Source: Chloroflexus aggregans DSM 9485 (GTDB lineage: Bacteria > Chloroflexota > Chloroflexia > Chloroflexales > Chloroflexaceae). Taken from it: 64,000 bases of DNA. Below, one piece after another: positions 63,235 through 64,000 of this stretch. The notes beneath the pieces are model-generated. The model worked only from the letters and a program-made list of their open reading frames with translations. It searched no databases and had not been told where the DNA came from. The stretch spans positions 1,749,353-1,813,352 of the forward strand of contig NC_011831.1 of the NCBI RefSeq assembly GCF_000021945.1. The letters run 5' to 3'. Numbering within the stretch: position 1 is the first letter of the stretch; the number at the start of each line of letters is the position of its first letter. The translations under genes and the position numbers were made by a program.

Positions 63235-64000
63235 TTAATCAAGGATCTTAGTGACGACACCTGCACCGACGGTGCGCCCACCCTCACGGATGGCGAAGCG
63301 GAGGCCCTCTTCAATCGCCACCGGCACAATCAGCTCAATCGTCATCACCACGTTGTCGCCCGGCATCACCATCTCCATCCCCGCCGGCAAGCTAATCGCC
63401 CCCGTTACATCGGTGGTGCGGATGTAGAACTGTGGTCGGTAGCCGGAGAAGAACGGCGTGTGGCGCCCACCCTCTTCCTTCTTCAACACGTAGACCTGCG
63501 CCTCAAACTTCTTGTGCGGCTTGATGCTCCCCGGCGCGCACAACACTTGCCCGCGCTCTACCTCGTTCCGCTCAATGCCACGCAGCAGACAGCCCACGTT
63601 GTCGCCGGCAATCCCTTCATCGAGTGTCTTCTGGAACATCTCCACGCCGGTCACCACCGTTCGCCGCGGCGCTTCGTCGGTCATTCCCACAATCTCGACC
63701 GTGTCTCCGACCTTCACCTTGCCGCGCTCGATGCGGCCCGTCACCACCGTACCGCGGCCCTTAATCCCGAACACGTCTTCAATCGGCATCAGGAACGGCT
63801 GGTCAACCGCCCGCTGCGGCGTCGGGATGTACTCATCGACCGCGTTCATCAGCTCAAGGATGCAGGCATACTCCGGCGCGTTGATATCCTTGCTCGGGCT
63901 TTCCAGCGCATTGCGGGCGCTGCCTCGCACAATCGGAATCTCATCGCCGGGGAAGCCGTACTTGCTCAGCAGCTCGCGCAGCTCCAACTCGACCAGCTCG
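63235..64000 (-). CDS. tuf: Elongation factor Tu, C-terminal part, cut by the window edge
   Basis: 255 codons visible: end of the G domain ([20 protein letters not shown]), domain 2 ([20 protein letters not shown]) and domain 3 ([31 protein letters not shown]). EF-Tu delivers aminoacyl-tRNA to the ribosome. Seventy-one bp separate it from secE, with no rpmG or tRNA-Trp between, unlike many bacteria. Confidence 0.96.
   Translation of the reverse strand, partial: ELVELELRELLSKYGFPGDEIPIVRGSARNALESPSKDINAPEYACILELMNAVDEYIPTPQRAVDQPFLMPIEDVFGIKGRGTVVTGRIERGKVKVGDTVEIVGMTDEAPRRTVVTGVEMFQKTLDEGIAGDNVGCLLRGIERNEVERGQVLCAPGSIKPHKKFEAQVYVLKKEEGGRHTPFFSGYRPQFYIRTTDVTGAISLPAGMEMVMPGDNVVMTIELIVPVAIEEGLRFAIREGGRTVGAGVVTKILD

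Overview
The window looks like chromosomal DNA of a Chloroflexus-type filamentous anoxygenic phototroph (phylum Chloroflexota). Reasons: moderately high GC; a single-chain archaeal/eukaryotic-type glycyl-tRNA synthetase behind a glycine T-box; membrane proteins with NEW3, SH3b and pseudokinase domains; a secreted protein with a C-terminal YLPIV-type tail; and dense small palindromic repeat families. The genus is inferred from overall character, not from a database match. No photosynthesis gene lies in the window.

Layout. 1-3.3 kb: coaE and, convergently, a class A penicillin-binding protein. 3.35-5.46 kb: a 26-copy, 57-bp tandem array that ends in a perfect 46-bp palindrome fused to the 3' end of a REP-associated tyrosine transposase (RAYT). 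5.7-9.6 kb: esterase, small Cys-rich protein, serS, two Nudix genes. 9.86-10.33 kb: 88-bp repeats. 10.3-13.5 kb: NEW3 membrane protein with an ABC-2 exporter. 13.54-14.34 kb: 18 copies of a 40/48-bp palindrome repeat. 14.5-16.2 kb: crcB plus a DUF190-CBS protein. 16.2-20.1 kb: clpC and an S1-domain protein. 20.2-29.8 kb: degenerate cyclase, metallo-beta-lactamase-fold hydrolase, rhodanese-like, PHP, Nudix, two DUF4491 proteins, formyl-THF cyclo-ligase, nitronate monooxygenase, propeller lipoprotein, lipid kinase and a zinc-ribbon protein. 29.9-32.6 kb: xer recombinase, T-box and glyS. 32.6-38.1 kb: a sulfite-oxidase-like protein, then a MarR repressor with a heterodimeric ABC exporter. 38.1-38.8 kb: decayed tnpB. 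38.9-49.4 kb: clostripain-like secreted protein, gatA, rpsR, fur, nucleotidyltransferase, GNAT, pseudokinase, aminotransferase and a frameshifted alcohol dehydrogenase. 49.8-54.6 kb: ettA, tRNA-Gln, prs, CNNM/CorC-type protein, cdd. 54.73-55.70 kb: an IS982-family insertion. 55.7-59.7 kb: membrane protein, SRP RNA, large helical-repeat ATPase-like protein. 59.8-64 kb: rplL-rplJ-rplA-rplK-nusG-secE-tuf on the minus strand.

How the parts fit. The right end is the classical translation/transcription cluster, with an attenuator hairpin in the rplJ leader. Several pairs are translationally coupled by ATGA overlaps (rhodanese/PHP, lipid kinase/lipoprotein, the two ABC exporter halves). crcB with DUF190-CBS suggests fluoride handling. 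The MarR gene has a perfect palindrome just downstream of its own -10 box and probably represses the exporter operon.

Most striking are (i) the RAYT gene whose last codons and stop lie inside the palindrome that terminates a long tandem array, with a related palindrome in its own coding sequence and in a second array 8.4 kb away, and (ii) an unusual number of enzyme-fold proteins that lack catalytic residues: pseudokinase, cyclase-like, rhodanese-like, clostripain-like, sulfite-oxidase-like and a P-loop protein without the Walker A lysine.
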